Shown: positions 28,876-37,719, counted from the first letter of the stretch. The stretch: DNA of 64,000 nucleotides from JAVBJV01 sp031546815 (GCA_031546815.1 JAVBJV010000013.1:1-64000), one strand, 5' to 3'. Numbers and translations: made by a program. The notes: a model not told the origin generated them from the letters alone.

Positions 28876-29396
28876 TGGCCTGGCACCGCATCGTCCGCAA
28901 CATCATCTGCGGCCCGGCGACCGAAGCGGCCCCGCCGCCCGACGACACCGCCGTGCGCACGCTGGCCGAACGCGTGAAGGCAGCCGGGCAGGCACGGCTG
29001 GGCCGCAGTCTGGCGATCCGGCAGGTGGATGGCGGGTCATGCAACGGGTGCGAGCTGGAGATCCACGCACTCAACAACATTGTCTACGACCTGGAGCGCT
29101 TCGGGCTGCATTTCGTCGCCAGTCCGCGCCATGCGGATGTGCTGCTGGTCACCGGCCCGCTGACCGCCAACATGGCCGAGGCCCTGCAACGCACCCACAA
29201 CGCCACGCCCGACCCGAAATGGGTGGTGGCGGTGGGCGACTGCGCGGTGGATGGCGGGGTGTTCCGGGATTCGTATGCGGTGAAGGGTGGCGCTGCCGCC
29301 GCCGTGCCGGTGGATTTGTTGATCCGCGGCTGCCCGCCTTCACCGGCGGCGCTGCTGGAAGGGCTGCTGACCCTGCTGGAAGTTCACGACCGATAA
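28875..29396 (+). CDS. hyfI: HyfI/NuoB-like iron-sulfur subunit
   Basis: A 173-residue protein with the full [4Fe-4S] ligand set: Cys56 and Cys59 (SCNGCELEI), Cys123 (GDCAVDGG) and Cys153 (RGCPPSP). This is the proximal cluster subunit that partners HyfG, equivalent to N2 in complex I. It is the last gene of the set. No HyfA- or HyfH-like ferredoxin subunit and no maturation (hyp) gene follows. A hairpin at 29401 lies five bases beyond its stop. Confidence 0.93.
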   Translation: MAWHRIVRNIICGPATEAAPPPDDTAVRTLAERVKAAGQARLGRSLAIRQVDGGSCNGCELEIHALNNIVYDLERFGLHFVASPRHADVLLVTGPLTANMAEALQRTHNATPDPKWVVAVGDCAVDGGVFRDSYAVKGGAAAAVPVDLLIRGCPPSPAALLEGLLTLLEVHDR

Positions 29397-29428
29397 AAAA
29401 CAGACGGCCCGGAAAACCGGGCCGTCTG
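29395..29428 (-). terminator. Terminator between hyfI and the His-rich mini-gene
   Basis: Perfect 12-bp stem (arms 29401-29412 and 29417-29428, loop AAAA). The A-run at 29395-29400 becomes a U-tract only on the minus strand, so the hairpin serves the 29456-29716 gene as a terminator and may act as a 3' end for the hyf mRNA. Confidence 0.85.
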
Positions 29429-29455
29429 CTCGCGCCTTTGCTGAGGGGGAAGGCC

Positions 29456-29716
29456 TCAGTTCTGTGCCGCCGGCGCTTCCGGGGAGGCCGTGTGAGTCTG
29501 GCGATGCGCGCGCGTTGTGCGATGGCGCGGCGTATGGTTGGTGGTTGCGTGGTGGCGCACAGCGCGATGGCGCGTGGCGTGATGTGTCGCTGTCTGCTGA
29601 GTGGGTGTACGCGCTTCGGCAGCGGTGGTTGTCACCGCAACAGCGGCAACGGCGCCTGCCAGACCAAGAGCGGTCAGCAGCGAACGACGGGTGAAGGTGC
29701 TCAAGATAAGCTCCAT
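29456..29716 (-). CDS. Small exported His/Thr/Arg-rich protein
   Basis: An 86-residue protein. Residues about 8-35 form a signal peptide with a twin-arginine-like FTRRSLLTALG followed by AGAVAAVAV and TAAEA. The mature part of about 50 residues is low-complexity with repeated THHATRHRAVRHH-type segments and no cysteines. It resembles acid-shock (Asr-like) proteins in layout, but no homology is proven; metal or anion binding is a possible role. TTG 29704 is preceded by GGAGC at ideal distance, so translation may start there instead of ATG 29716. Coding is supported by the signal-peptide pattern and the dedicated terminator. Confidence 0.6.
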   Translation of the reverse strand: MELILSTFTRRSLLTALGLAGAVAAVAVTTTAAEARTPTQQTATHHATRHRAVRHHATTNHTPRHRTTRAHRQTHTASPEAPAAQN

Positions 29717-29793
29717 AGGGTTTGATTATGGAGCTGTTCCTAACAGGTCGCGCTGTCGCCACGCTGGAATGTAGATGAATTACAGTTAACTTA

Positions 29794-30213
29794 TCAGATC
29801 AAACAGAGTTCCCGCAGCGCCCGATGCAGCGCCGGGGGCAAGGCCTCGCCCCGTGTGCCGCCCGCCGCCAGATCGGCAGGTGCGTCGGCGGCATCCAGAT
29901 AACGCCAGCCCTGAAACGGGCGTATCAGGCGGGTTTCCACCGGCACCAGCACCTGGTCCAGCACCAGCGCGGTGCAGGCGCTGCCATCTTCGGGCTTGGT
30001 GGCCTCGGTAATGTCGGTAATGCGCTGGCGCACTGCCACCGCCCCGGTCAGCACCCAGTAGAGCGAGCCTTTGCCGATGATCTCGGCCGCGCGCTTGGGG
30101 AAGAACCGGGTCAGGTGTTGCAGTGTGCCCTCGCGCGCCAGACGTTCGGACTGGATCTCCGCCAGATGCGCGATGTCGCGCACACGCACACCAAGTTTGA
30201 TCACATGCAGCAT
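29794..30213 (-). CDS. DUF1489 family protein
   Basis: A 139-residue cytosolic protein. The N-terminus MLHVIKLGVRVRD and the middle TRFFPKRAAEIIGKGSLYWVL(TG) are the DUF1489 signature, an alphaproteobacterial family of unknown function. ATG 30213 is chosen because it starts the conserved segment; a longer frame back to 30354 would overlap the antiporter gene. The 37-bp gap to the upstream antiporter suggests co-transcription. Confidence 0.85.
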   Translation of the reverse strand: MLHVIKLGVRVRDIAHLAEIQSERLAREGTLQHLTRFFPKRAAEIIGKGSLYWVLTGAVAVRQRITDITEATKPEDGSACTALVLDQVLVPVETRLIRPFQGWRYLDAADAPADLAAGGTRGEALPPALHRALRELCLI

Positions 30214-30250
30214 GGTGCCCGTATAGCCGGGTTTCGGGCGGGCTGCACCC

Positions 30251-31909
30251 TTACACAGCCCCCAGCATCGCATCCGCCGTGGCGCGGTCCGGGTCGATGA
30301 TGGTGGTGGCACCCAGACGTCTGAAATACTCGGCCTCGGCCGCGTCGTGCGCACGGACGACGATCTTCAGCGCGGGGTTCAGCGCGCGCGACTGCTCCAC
30401 GACCTGCCCGGCCTCGAACGCCTGGGTGATATCGACCAGCAGAATGCGCGCCGCAGCGATGTTGGCGGCGTGCAGCATTTCGGGTGCGGCAGCGTTGCCA
30501 TGCAGCACGGCAAAACCCTGTGCCTGCAACGCCACCACCAGATCGTCGCGTGCCTCGATCACCGCCAGCTTCGCCCCCTGTGTGCGCAGCTGTTCGGTCA
30601 GCATCCGGCCGACCTGCCCGCCATAGCCAACCACCACCGTATGGCCGGTCATTTCCAGCGCAACGGGGGGTGCGTCCTGTGCGACTTCATCCGGCGCGAC
30701 CGGCACAGCATCGCGGCGGTGTTCGATGTAACCGACCAGCTTGAACGCCAGCGGATTGAGCAGGATGGAGAAGATCGCCCCGGCCAGGATCAGGTCGCGC
30801 CCCATTGGCGGCAGCACGCCATACATCACCCCGAACGCCGCCAGAATGAACGAGAACTCGCCGATCTGCGCCAGACTGGCCGAGATGGTCATCGCCGTCG
30901 CGTTGCCATAGCCAAACAGCCGCACCAGCAGAAACGCCGCAGCGGATTTCCCCACCAGGATGATCGCCAGTGTCGCCAGCAACGGCAGCGGGTCCTGCAA
31001 CAGGGTGGCCGGGTTGAACAGCATGCCGACCGACACGAAGAACAGCACCGCGAACGCATCGCGCAGCGGCAGGGTTTCTTCCGCCGCGCGGTGCGAGAGC
31101 TGGCTTTCCGCCAGCACCATGCCCGCAAAGAACGCCCCCAGCGCGAACGACACATCGAACAGTTTCGACGCGCCATACGCCACCCCCAGCGCGAGGGTCA
31201 GCACGGCAAGACGAAACAGCTCGCGCGAGCCCAGATGCGCCACCCAGTGCAGCAGCCACGGGATCACTCGTCGGCCGACCACCAGCATCAACACGATGAA
31301 CGCGACGACTTTCAGCACCGTCAGCCCCAGCGCCCAGCCGATGCTCGCGGTGGCCGCGCCGCTGCCGCCTGATGCGCCGATCAGCCCGGCATGGGCCAGC
31401 GCGGGCAGCAGCACCAGTGCCAGCACCATCACCAGATCTTCCACCACCAGCCAGCCTACCGCGATGCGCCCGCGGTCGGTGTCCAGCAGCTTGCGTTCGG
31501 TCACGGCGCGCAGCAGCACCACCGTGCTGGCGGTGGACAGCGCCAGCCCGAACACCAGCCCGGCCGAGACCGACCAGTCCAACCACATCGTCAGCCCCAG
31601 CCCCAGCAGAGTCGCCACCGCGATCTGCACCAGCGCGCCCGGAATGGCGATGAACTTTACTGACAGCAGATCCTTCAGCGAGAAATGCAGCCCGACCCCG
31701 AACATCAGCAGAATTACGCCGATCTCGGCCAGTTCGCCGGCCAGCTTTTCATCGGCCACAAAACCCGGCGTCCACGGCCCGGCCAGCACGCCCGCCAGCA
31801 GGTAACCAACCAGCGGAGAGATCTTCAGCCGATACGCAATCGTCCCCAGCAAAAACGCGAAACACAGCCCGCCAACAATGGTTGCAATCAGCGGGGTGGC
31901 ATGGGGCAT
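30251..31909 (-). CDS. Kef/YbaL-type cation:proton antiporter (CPA2) with TrkA-N domain
   Basis: A 552-residue inner-membrane protein. Residues 1-390 form the CPA2 antiporter core (HRLKISPLVGYLLAGVLAG-like opening, FGVGLHFSLKDLL, then ASTVVLLRAV). Residues 415-552 form a TrkA-N/RCK Rossmann domain (VVVGYGGQVGR) with the following acidic strand. It probably exports K+ or exchanges monovalent cations for protons under nucleotide or thiol control. It is a close paralog of the next gene upstream, 33 bp away. Confidence 0.9.
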   Translation of the reverse strand: MPHATPLIATIVGGLCFAFLLGTIAYRLKISPLVGYLLAGVLAGPWTPGFVADEKLAGELAEIGVILLMFGVGLHFSLKDLLSVKFIAIPGALVQIAVATLLGLGLTMWLDWSVSAGLVFGLALSTASTVVLLRAVTERKLLDTDRGRIAVGWLVVEDLVMVLALVLLPALAHAGLIGASGGSGAATASIGWALGLTVLKVVAFIVLMLVVGRRVIPWLLHWVAHLGSRELFRLAVLTLALGVAYGASKLFDVSFALGAFFAGMVLAESQLSHRAAEETLPLRDAFAVLFFVSVGMLFNPATLLQDPLPLLATLAIILVGKSAAAFLLVRLFGYGNATAMTISASLAQIGEFSFILAAFGVMYGVLPPMGRDLILAGAIFSILLNPLAFKLVGYIEHRRDAVPVAPDEVAQDAPPVALEMTGHTVVVGYGGQVGRMLTEQLRTQGAKLAVIEARDDLVVALQAQGFAVLHGNAAAPEMLHAANIAAARILLVDITQAFEAGQVVEQSRALNPALKIVVRAHDAAEAEYFRRLGATTIIDPDRATADAMLGAV

Positions 31910-31942
31910 ACGATCGTGTCTCCTGTTTCAGGTGAGCTATTA

Positions 31943-33721
31943 TCAGGCGGCGGACGGACCGGGGGTCAGGAACAGGCTGGCGGGCATTGCCACCGGCATT
32001 TCGGGGGTAGCCTCCGGCACCGGCGGGCGACAGGCTTCGCCTTCCAGCATGATATGCGCGGCGGCTTCCTCGGCGTTGACCACCTTGTCGGCGCCCATGC
32101 GGGTGAAATATTCGGTCTCGGCATCGTCGTATGTGCGGGCGATGATGCGCAGCGCTGGATTGGCGGCGCGCGCCTGCTGGATGATCTGCCCGGCCTCGAA
32201 CGCTTGCGGGATGGCAATGAACAGGATGCGTGCCTGGGCCACGTTCGCCGCGCGCACCAGCATGGGCGCGGCGCCGTTGCCGTGAATGGCGGGAATGCCC
32301 TGCGCGTGCAGGTTTTCCACCAGATCCTCGCGGTCTTCCAGAACCACCAGCGGCATGTTCTGCGCGTGCAGCTGTGCCGCCAGCGTGGCACCCACATGGC
32401 CGTAACCAACCAGCACCGCATGGTCGGTCAGCGCGACGGGTTCGGGTTCGGCTGCTTCATCCTCGACCGGAGTGGGAATGGGAGTTGGGGCCAACGCTTC
32501 CTCGGCCCGTTCGCGACGATGGCGCAGATAATCCACCACCATGAACATCACCGGGTTCAACAGGATCGAGATGATCGACCCGGCCAGCACCAGATCGCGC
32601 CCTTCCTGCGGCAGCACCTGCAGAAACACACCCAGCCCCGACAGAATGAACGAGAACTCGCCGATCTGCGCGATGCTGATCGCCGTCAGCACCGATGTCA
32701 TACGTGGCTGCCCGAAGGTGCGCATCAACAGGAATCCGGCCAGTGCTTTCACGCACAGGATCACCGCCACCGTGCCCAGCACGGCAAACGGGCTGCGCAG
32801 CAGCACGGCGGGGTCGAACAACATGCCGACGGAAACAAAGAACAGCACCGCAAACGCGTCACGCAGCGGCAGGGTTTCCTGCGCCGCCCGGCTGGCGAGC
32901 TGGCTTTCCGACAGCAGCATCCCGGCCAGGAACGCCCCCAGCGCGAACGACACCCCGAACGAGGCCGAGGCCGCATACGCAACACCCAGCGCCAGCACCA
33001 GCACCGACAGGCGGAACAATTCACGCGACCCGGTATGCGCCACCCAATGCAGGATCCACGGCACCACGCGCCGCCCGACCACCAGCATCAGCACGATGAA
33101 CCCGCCCACCTTCATCAGCGTGATCAGCACCACAGCGCCGACGCCATCGGCCAGGCCGATGCGTTCGCCCAGCCAGCCAATGCCACCGCTGGACTTCGCA
33201 CCGCCAACCAGCGCGGGCAGCAGCACCAGCGCCAGCACCATCACCAGATCTTCCACCACCAGCCAGCCGACCATGGTGCGCCCACGGTCCGATTCCAGCA
33301 CGCCGCGTTCCGCCAGCGTGCGCAGCAGCACCACGGTGCTGGCGACCGACAGCGACAACCCGAACACGATCGACCCCGCCAGCGGCCATCCCAGCAGCAG
33401 GCCAAGCCCGGTGCCGATGCTCGACGTCAGCGCGATCTGCCCGACCGCGCCCGGAATCGCCACGGCCTTCACCGACAGCAGGTCTTTCAGTGAGAAATGC
33501 AGCCCCACCCCGAACATCAGCAGAATGATGCCGATTTCGGCCAGTTCCCCGGCCAGCTTCGGGTCGGCCACGAAGCCCGGCGTCCACGGCCCAGCCACCA
33601 CGCCCGCCAGCAGATAGCCAACCAGCGGCGAGATCTTCAGGCGATGTGCAATTGCCCCCAGAATGAACGCAAGCGTCAACCCGCCTACAATCGTCGCAAT
33701 CAGCGGTGTTGCCGTCGGCAT
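31943..33721 (-). CDS. Kef/YbaL-type cation:proton antiporter, tandem paralog
   Basis: A 592-residue paralog of the 30251-31909 protein, nearly identical over much of the first 100 residues (ATPLIATIVGG, KISPLVGYLLAG, GPWTPGFVAD). The antiporter core is followed by a TrkA-N domain with VLVGYGHVGATL near residue 435. It differs by a Glu/Pro-rich linker before the Rossmann domain (about 400-430) and a Pro-rich 35-residue tail. It is first in the two-antiporter/DUF1489 transcription unit. The functional difference between the copies is unknown. Confidence 0.9.
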   Translation of the reverse strand: MPTATPLIATIVGGLTLAFILGAIAHRLKISPLVGYLLAGVVAGPWTPGFVADPKLAGELAEIGIILLMFGVGLHFSLKDLLSVKAVAIPGAVGQIALTSSIGTGLGLLLGWPLAGSIVFGLSLSVASTVVLLRTLAERGVLESDRGRTMVGWLVVEDLVMVLALVLLPALVGGAKSSGGIGWLGERIGLADGVGAVVLITLMKVGGFIVLMLVVGRRVVPWILHWVAHTGSRELFRLSVLVLALGVAYAASASFGVSFALGAFLAGMLLSESQLASRAAQETLPLRDAFAVLFFVSVGMLFDPAVLLRSPFAVLGTVAVILCVKALAGFLLMRTFGQPRMTSVLTAISIAQIGEFSFILSGLGVFLQVLPQEGRDLVLAGSIISILLNPVMFMVVDYLRHRRERAEEALAPTPIPTPVEDEAAEPEPVALTDHAVLVGYGHVGATLAAQLHAQNMPLVVLEDREDLVENLHAQGIPAIHGNGAAPMLVRAANVAQARILFIAIPQAFEAGQIIQQARAANPALRIIARTYDDAETEYFTRMGADKVVNAEEAAAHIMLEGEACRPPVPEATPEMPVAMPASLFLTPGPSAA

Positions 33722-33816
33722 GCGTCAGAATCTCCCCGGGTCGTCAGGTGTTTGCGCCCTGAGGCCCTAACATACGGCGAACTCTGTCCATTTCACGGCA
33801 TAACTGGAAAAAAATC

Positions 33817-34533
33817 TTACAGAGCCGATAAAAACCCGCACTGAGCCGCTTCCAGCACCACGCAGCTCAGCACACCGCCCGCCCAGGCGCCGGTGTCCAC
33901 GCCAATTCGATTGGCGCGCACCACCGGTGCCAGCGCCGCCGTGTGGCCATGCACGATCACCGCGCCGAAGTCGAACTCGCTGGCCAGGAAGGGCTGGCGG
34001 ATGCCGGTCATGTCGGCCTCGGTCTGCGCATCCAGCGCAACGCCGGGACGCATGCCCGCATGCACGAACACATAGCCACCCGCACGATGTGCGTGTTGCA
34101 GCGTGCCGAGGAACGCATGATGCGCATCGGGGATACCGCGCCGCCATGTCTCGGGCCGGTCGGCATCCAGCCCCCAGCTCTGCAGCGAGGCCCGGCCCCC
34201 GCACCACAGCCAGTCGGCAATCGCCCCCGCGCCGCCATCCAGCGCGTCGAGCAGCAGTTTCTCGTGATTGCCGATCAGGTTGACGGTGCGCACGCCCGGT
34301 AACGGCGCGCCGCGCGACAGCAGGTCCAGCACACCGGCGCTGTCCTCGCCCTTGTCCACATAGTCGCCCAGATGCAGCAACGTGGCGTCTTCCACCGGGC
34401 GGGCGCGCAGATCGGCGGCAATCTGTTTGTGCAGGTCTGCCAGTTGCCGCGTGCAACCGTGAATATCGCCGATCGCGTAAATCCGTTGTCCGGCGGGCAA
34501 AAATGCGGGGGCGGGCTGCAGGTCTATGCTCAT
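33817..34533 (-). CDS. Metallophosphoesterase (Ser/Thr phosphatase-type, possible ApaH/PrpE-like)
   Basis: A 238-residue enzyme with complete calcineurin-like motifs: GDIHG near residue 24, GDYVDKG near 58, GNHE near 90, then FVHAGMRPG and VHGHT in the second half. It should bind two metals and hydrolyse phosphoesters or dinucleoside polyphosphates. ATG 34533 is used; a TTG at 34569 is in frame. It is divergent from the EamA transporter, with the 5' ends nearly touching. It provides the intact reference for the pseudoenzyme-like protein at 11665. Confidence 0.88.
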   Translation of the reverse strand: MSIDLQPAPAFLPAGQRIYAIGDIHGCTRQLADLHKQIAADLRARPVEDATLLHLGDYVDKGEDSAGVLDLLSRGAPLPGVRTVNLIGNHEKLLLDALDGGAGAIADWLWCGGRASLQSWGLDADRPETWRRGIPDAHHAFLGTLQHAHRAGGYVFVHAGMRPGVALDAQTEADMTGIRQPFLASEFDFGAVIVHGHTAALAPVVRANRIGVDTGAWAGGVLSCVVLEAAQCGFLSAL

Positions 34534-34588
34534 GGCGGATATTCTTGGGGTGTTTCCAGCCGCTGACAACCATGCCTACGATGATTGG

Positions 34589-35536
34589 ATGATCGAAAAA
34601 TTCCGCGGCATGTTGCCCAATGGGACAACGTTGGGCTGGGTATGCGCGTTCGCCGCGGTAACCATCTGGTCGACCTGGGCGGTCGCCACACGCTTCCTGC
34701 TGACCAATGCGACACTGAATGCGCACGACGTGGTGGCCATCCGCTTTGCCGTGGCCGCCATCATTCTGCTGCCCATCACCCTGCGTGGTTTTCCGCTGCG
34801 CCGGCTGGGCGTATGGCGCGTGCTGGCAATTATCGCGGGGTCCGGCGCGGTGTTCAGCCTGTTCAATACCGGCGGGCTGGGTTACGCGCCCGTCGCGCAC
34901 GGCACCGCCATGACATCGCCGATGGGTGCGGTGTTCACCGGCACCATGGCGCATTTCGTGCTGAAGGAACGGCTGGACCGCCGCCGCGCCATCGGGCTGG
35001 GGATTGTATTGCTGGGGGCGCTGCTGCTGGTCTCGTCCGTGTCGATGGCGGACCGCGACGGCTGGACCATCCTGAAGGGCGATCTGTATTTCGTCACCGC
35101 CGCGTTTCTGTGGTCGATCTATACCATCGCGGTGCGCGGTTCGGGGATGAGCGGGCTACAGGTTGCCGCGCTGTCCGCCACCGGGTCCACGCTGGTGTGG
35201 TCGATCCCGCATGTGATCGCCACCGGAGGGGCGCTGTTCGCCGCGCCGCCCATGGAACTGCTGACCGCCGGGCTGCTGCACGGCGTGTATAGCGGTATCC
35301 TGTCCGTGCTGCTGTTCACCTTGGCGGTGGGCCTTCTGGGGCCGTCGCGCGCGGGGGTGGTGGGGGCGCTGAATCCCGTGCTGGGGGCGGTGCTGGGTGT
35401 TATAGTGCTGGGGGAAATCCCCGGCTGGCTGCAGATTGCCGCCATCGCGCTGCTGACCGGCGGAATCTGGCTGGCGGCGGGCGCTCGCTTCGCACGCGCA
35501 CAAACAACGCTTGCGCCACCGGACGCGCGCGATTAA
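34589..35536 (+). CDS. EamA/DMT-family transporter
   Basis: A 315-residue protein with ten hydrophobic helices arranged as two EamA repeats (about 13-145 and 160-295). Motifs such as RFAVAAIILLP and LNPVLGAVLGVIVLGE are characteristic. Family members export metabolites such as amino acids or nucleosides, but the substrate is not predictable. ATG 34589 lies just ahead of the first helix; in-frame ATGs at 34526 and 34532 would overlap the divergent phosphoesterase start. Confidence 0.88.
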   Translation: MIEKFRGMLPNGTTLGWVCAFAAVTIWSTWAVATRFLLTNATLNAHDVVAIRFAVAAIILLPITLRGFPLRRLGVWRVLAIIAGSGAVFSLFNTGGLGYAPVAHGTAMTSPMGAVFTGTMAHFVLKERLDRRRAIGLGIVLLGALLLVSSVSMADRDGWTILKGDLYFVTAAFLWSIYTIAVRGSGMSGLQVAALSATGSTLVWSIPHVIATGGALFAAPPMELLTAGLLHGVYSGILSVLLFTLAVGLLGPSRAGVVGALNPVLGAVLGVIVLGEIPGWLQIAAIALLTGGIWLAAGARFARAQTTLAPPDARD

Positions 35537-35580
35537 CGCTATCGCCTCAATCAATTTCTACAGGGTTGGAGTTTCTGAAC

Positions 35581-36612
35581 ATGGGCTACAGGGTTGCAGT
35601 CGTCGGCGCCACCGGAGCAGTCGGGCGCGAAATTCTGAAAACTCTGGCCGAGCGCAATTTCCCGATTACGGACATTGCCGCCGTGGCATCGGGGCGCAGC
35701 GCCGGACAGGAAGTCAGTTTCGGCGAAGACCGTGTGCTGAAAATCCAGGCGCTGGATACGTTTGACTTCACGGGATGGGACATTGCCCTGTTCTCGCCCG
35801 GTGGCGCGGTCTCGGCTGTGCATGCGCCGCGCGCGGCGGCCCAGGGCTGCGTGGTGATCGACAACACCAGCGAAGTCCGCATGGACCCCGATGTGCCGCT
35901 GGTGGTGCCCGAAGTGAACCCGCAGCATCTGGTGCAGTTCAGGAAGCGCAACATCATCGCCAACCCGAACTGCTCGACCATTCAGATGCTGGTGGCACTG
36001 AAGCCCCTGCACGACAAGTTCAAGATCAAGCGGGTGGTTGTGTCCACCTATCAGTCGGTCTCGGGCGCGGGCAAGGAAGGCATGGACGAACTGTTCACGC
36101 AGACCCGCGGCGAATTCGTCAACGACACACCAACGGCGCAGCAGTTCACCAAGCCGATCGCGTTCAACCTGATCCCGCACATCGACAAGTTCATGGACGA
36201 TGGCTCGACCAAGGAAGAATGGAAGATGGTGGTCGAGACGAAGAAGATGCTTGACCCCGATATCGCCGTAACGGCGACCTGCGTACGCGTGCCGGTGTTT
36301 GTCGGCCACAGCGAGACGATCTGGATCGAATGCGAAAACCCGATCAGCGAAGCGGCGGCGCGTCAGGCGCTGTCGAAGGCGCCTGGGGTGATGGTGGTGG
36401 ATCGTCGCGAAGACGGTGGTTACGCCACGCCGAAGGAAATTGCCGGTGAAGACGCGGTGTTCATCTCGCGCATCCGCAAGGATCCGACGGTGCCGAACGG
36501 TCTGGTGTTCTGGTGCGTGTCCGACAATCTGCGCAAGGGCGCGGCACTGAACGCGGTGCAGATCGCGGAAGAGCTGATCAAGCAGAAGCTGCTGGTCAAA
36601 AAGGCAGCGTAA
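35581..36612 (+). CDS. asd: Aspartate-semialdehyde dehydrogenase
   Basis: A 343-residue NADPH-dependent enzyme that converts aspartyl phosphate to aspartate semialdehyde for lysine/DAP, threonine and methionine synthesis. The nucleotide loop is VVGATGAVG (residues 7-15), the catalytic nucleophile is Cys131 in NPNCSTIQM, and the phosphate-binding Arg region is in CVRVPVFVGHSE. GGAG sits about ten bases before ATG 35581. The length is normal for the bacterial enzyme. An intrinsic terminator follows directly. Confidence 0.96.
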   Translation: MGYRVAVVGATGAVGREILKTLAERNFPITDIAAVASGRSAGQEVSFGEDRVLKIQALDTFDFTGWDIALFSPGGAVSAVHAPRAAAQGCVVIDNTSEVRMDPDVPLVVPEVNPQHLVQFRKRNIIANPNCSTIQMLVALKPLHDKFKIKRVVVSTYQSVSGAGKEGMDELFTQTRGEFVNDTPTAQQFTKPIAFNLIPHIDKFMDDGSTKEEWKMVVETKKMLDPDIAVTATCVRVPVFVGHSETIWIECENPISEAAARQALSKAPGVMVVDRREDGGYATPKEIAGEDAVFISRIRKDPTVPNGLVFWCVSDNLRKGAALNAVQIAEELIKQKLLVKKAA

Positions 36613-36640
36613 GGAAAAGGGGCCGCGAGGCCCCTTTTTC
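36613..36640. terminator. Intrinsic terminator after asd
   Basis: Stem AAAAGGGGCC / GGCCCCTTTT (36615-36624, 36629-36638) with loop GCGA. The A-run and T-run make it usable on both strands, so it can also end the convergent glutaminase transcript. Confidence 0.93.
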
Positions 36641-36654
36641 ATTTGATGTGCTGT

Positions 36655-37719
36655 CTAGCCGAACAAGCTCATGTTCAGCGTCTTCGCCACATGGGCAATG
36701 CCGCGTTGCGCGCGTACGCTGTTGCCGAAATCGTCCAGCGGCGGAGAGAATGCCGCGATGGCAAGCTTGCCCGGCATAATGGCCAGAACCCCACCACCAA
36801 CGCCGCTTTTGGCGGGCAGGCCGACATCATACAGCCATGTGCCGCTGCCATCGTACATGCCGTTCAGCGCCATCTCGGCCAGCAGGTGCGGCACGTTCGA
36901 CTCCTTCACGACCCGGCTGCCCGATGCCGGATGCACGCCACGGTTCGCCAGCACACTGCCCATAACCGCCAGATCTTTCGCCGAGACCGCGATTGAACAC
37001 TGGCGCGTATAAACGTCGGTCGCTTCCAGCGGGTCGCTGTACATATACCCATAGCTTTGCAGCAGCATGGCAATGCCGCGATTGTGCTGATTGGTCTCGG
37101 CTTCCGACTTGTAGACGTCCTCGTTCACGGTCAGGGTACGACCTGCAAACGCATTCATCCCGGCGGCAATATTGTTCCAGCGTTCCTGCTGGTTGCTGCC
37201 CTTCACCAGGCTGGTTGTGGCGATGGCACCCGCATTGACGAACGGGTTCAGCGGCCGCCCCCGATGCAGTTCGATCGCCTGCACTGAATTGAACGGCATG
37301 CCAGTTGGGTCCGCGCCGATTTTCTTGCGCAGTTCTTCTGGCCCGATGTCTTCCATCACCCGCGCCAGAACAAACAGCTTCGAGATGGATTCAATCGCAA
37401 AGGCGTAATCCACATCCCCGGCAACATGGGTCTGCCCGGATGGCGTCGCGGCGACAACGCCGAACAGCCTGCTGGGGACATTGGCCAGATACGGAATGTA
37501 GTCGGCGTTTTTTCCATCTGTCAGGCCGGTGAAGCGGCGATGCGCATCCTCCACAGCGGCGCGAATTGCCGCATCGTTATCAGGCGGTGGATTGGCAGCC
37601 TGCGCGCGTGTTGCCACCGCGCCAGCCAGCGCGGCAGCCGCCACAGTGGCACCGCACATGAACGATCGGCGTGCAGGGTTGGAGGCAGATACAGTGGATG
37701 GATTTGGTAAAGTCTGCAT
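36655..37719 (-). CDS. Glutaminase A family enzyme with Tat signal peptide
   Basis: A 354-residue beta-lactamase-fold glutaminase, which converts L-glutamine to glutamate and ammonia. Catalytic features are the SISK tetrad in FAIESISKLF, NPFVNAGAIA, a Tyr-rich SYGYMYSDP loop, and KSGVGGGVLA near the C-terminus. The N-terminus is unusual for this family: about 42 residues with NPARRSFMCGA followed by a hydrophobic Ala-rich core and ATRAQA, i.e. a twin-arginine export signal. Ordinary GlsA enzymes are cytosolic, so here glutamine breakdown is probably periplasmic, in line with Tat-exported folded enzymes. Confidence 0.9.
   Translation of the reverse strand: MQTLPNPSTVSASNPARRSFMCGATVAAAALAGAVATRAQAANPPPDNDAAIRAAVEDAHRRFTGLTDGKNADYIPYLANVPSRLFGVVAATPSGQTHVAGDVDYAFAIESISKLFVLARVMEDIGPEELRKKIGADPTGMPFNSVQAIELHRGRPLNPFVNAGAIATTSLVKGSNQQERWNNIAAGMNAFAGRTLTVNEDVYKSEAETNQHNRGIAMLLQSYGYMYSDPLEATDVYTRQCSIAVSAKDLAVMGSVLANRGVHPASGSRVVKESNVPHLLAEMALNGMYDGSGTWLYDVGLPAKSGVGGGVLAIMPGKLAIAAFSPPLDDFGNSVRAQRGIAHVAKTLNMSLFG

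Noticed and set aside
22265..29396. Functional [NiFe] hydrogenase-4 or formate hydrogenlyase
   Set aside because: The large subunit lacks all four nickel cysteines, and no hyp, fdh or ferredoxin-subunit genes are present in the cluster.
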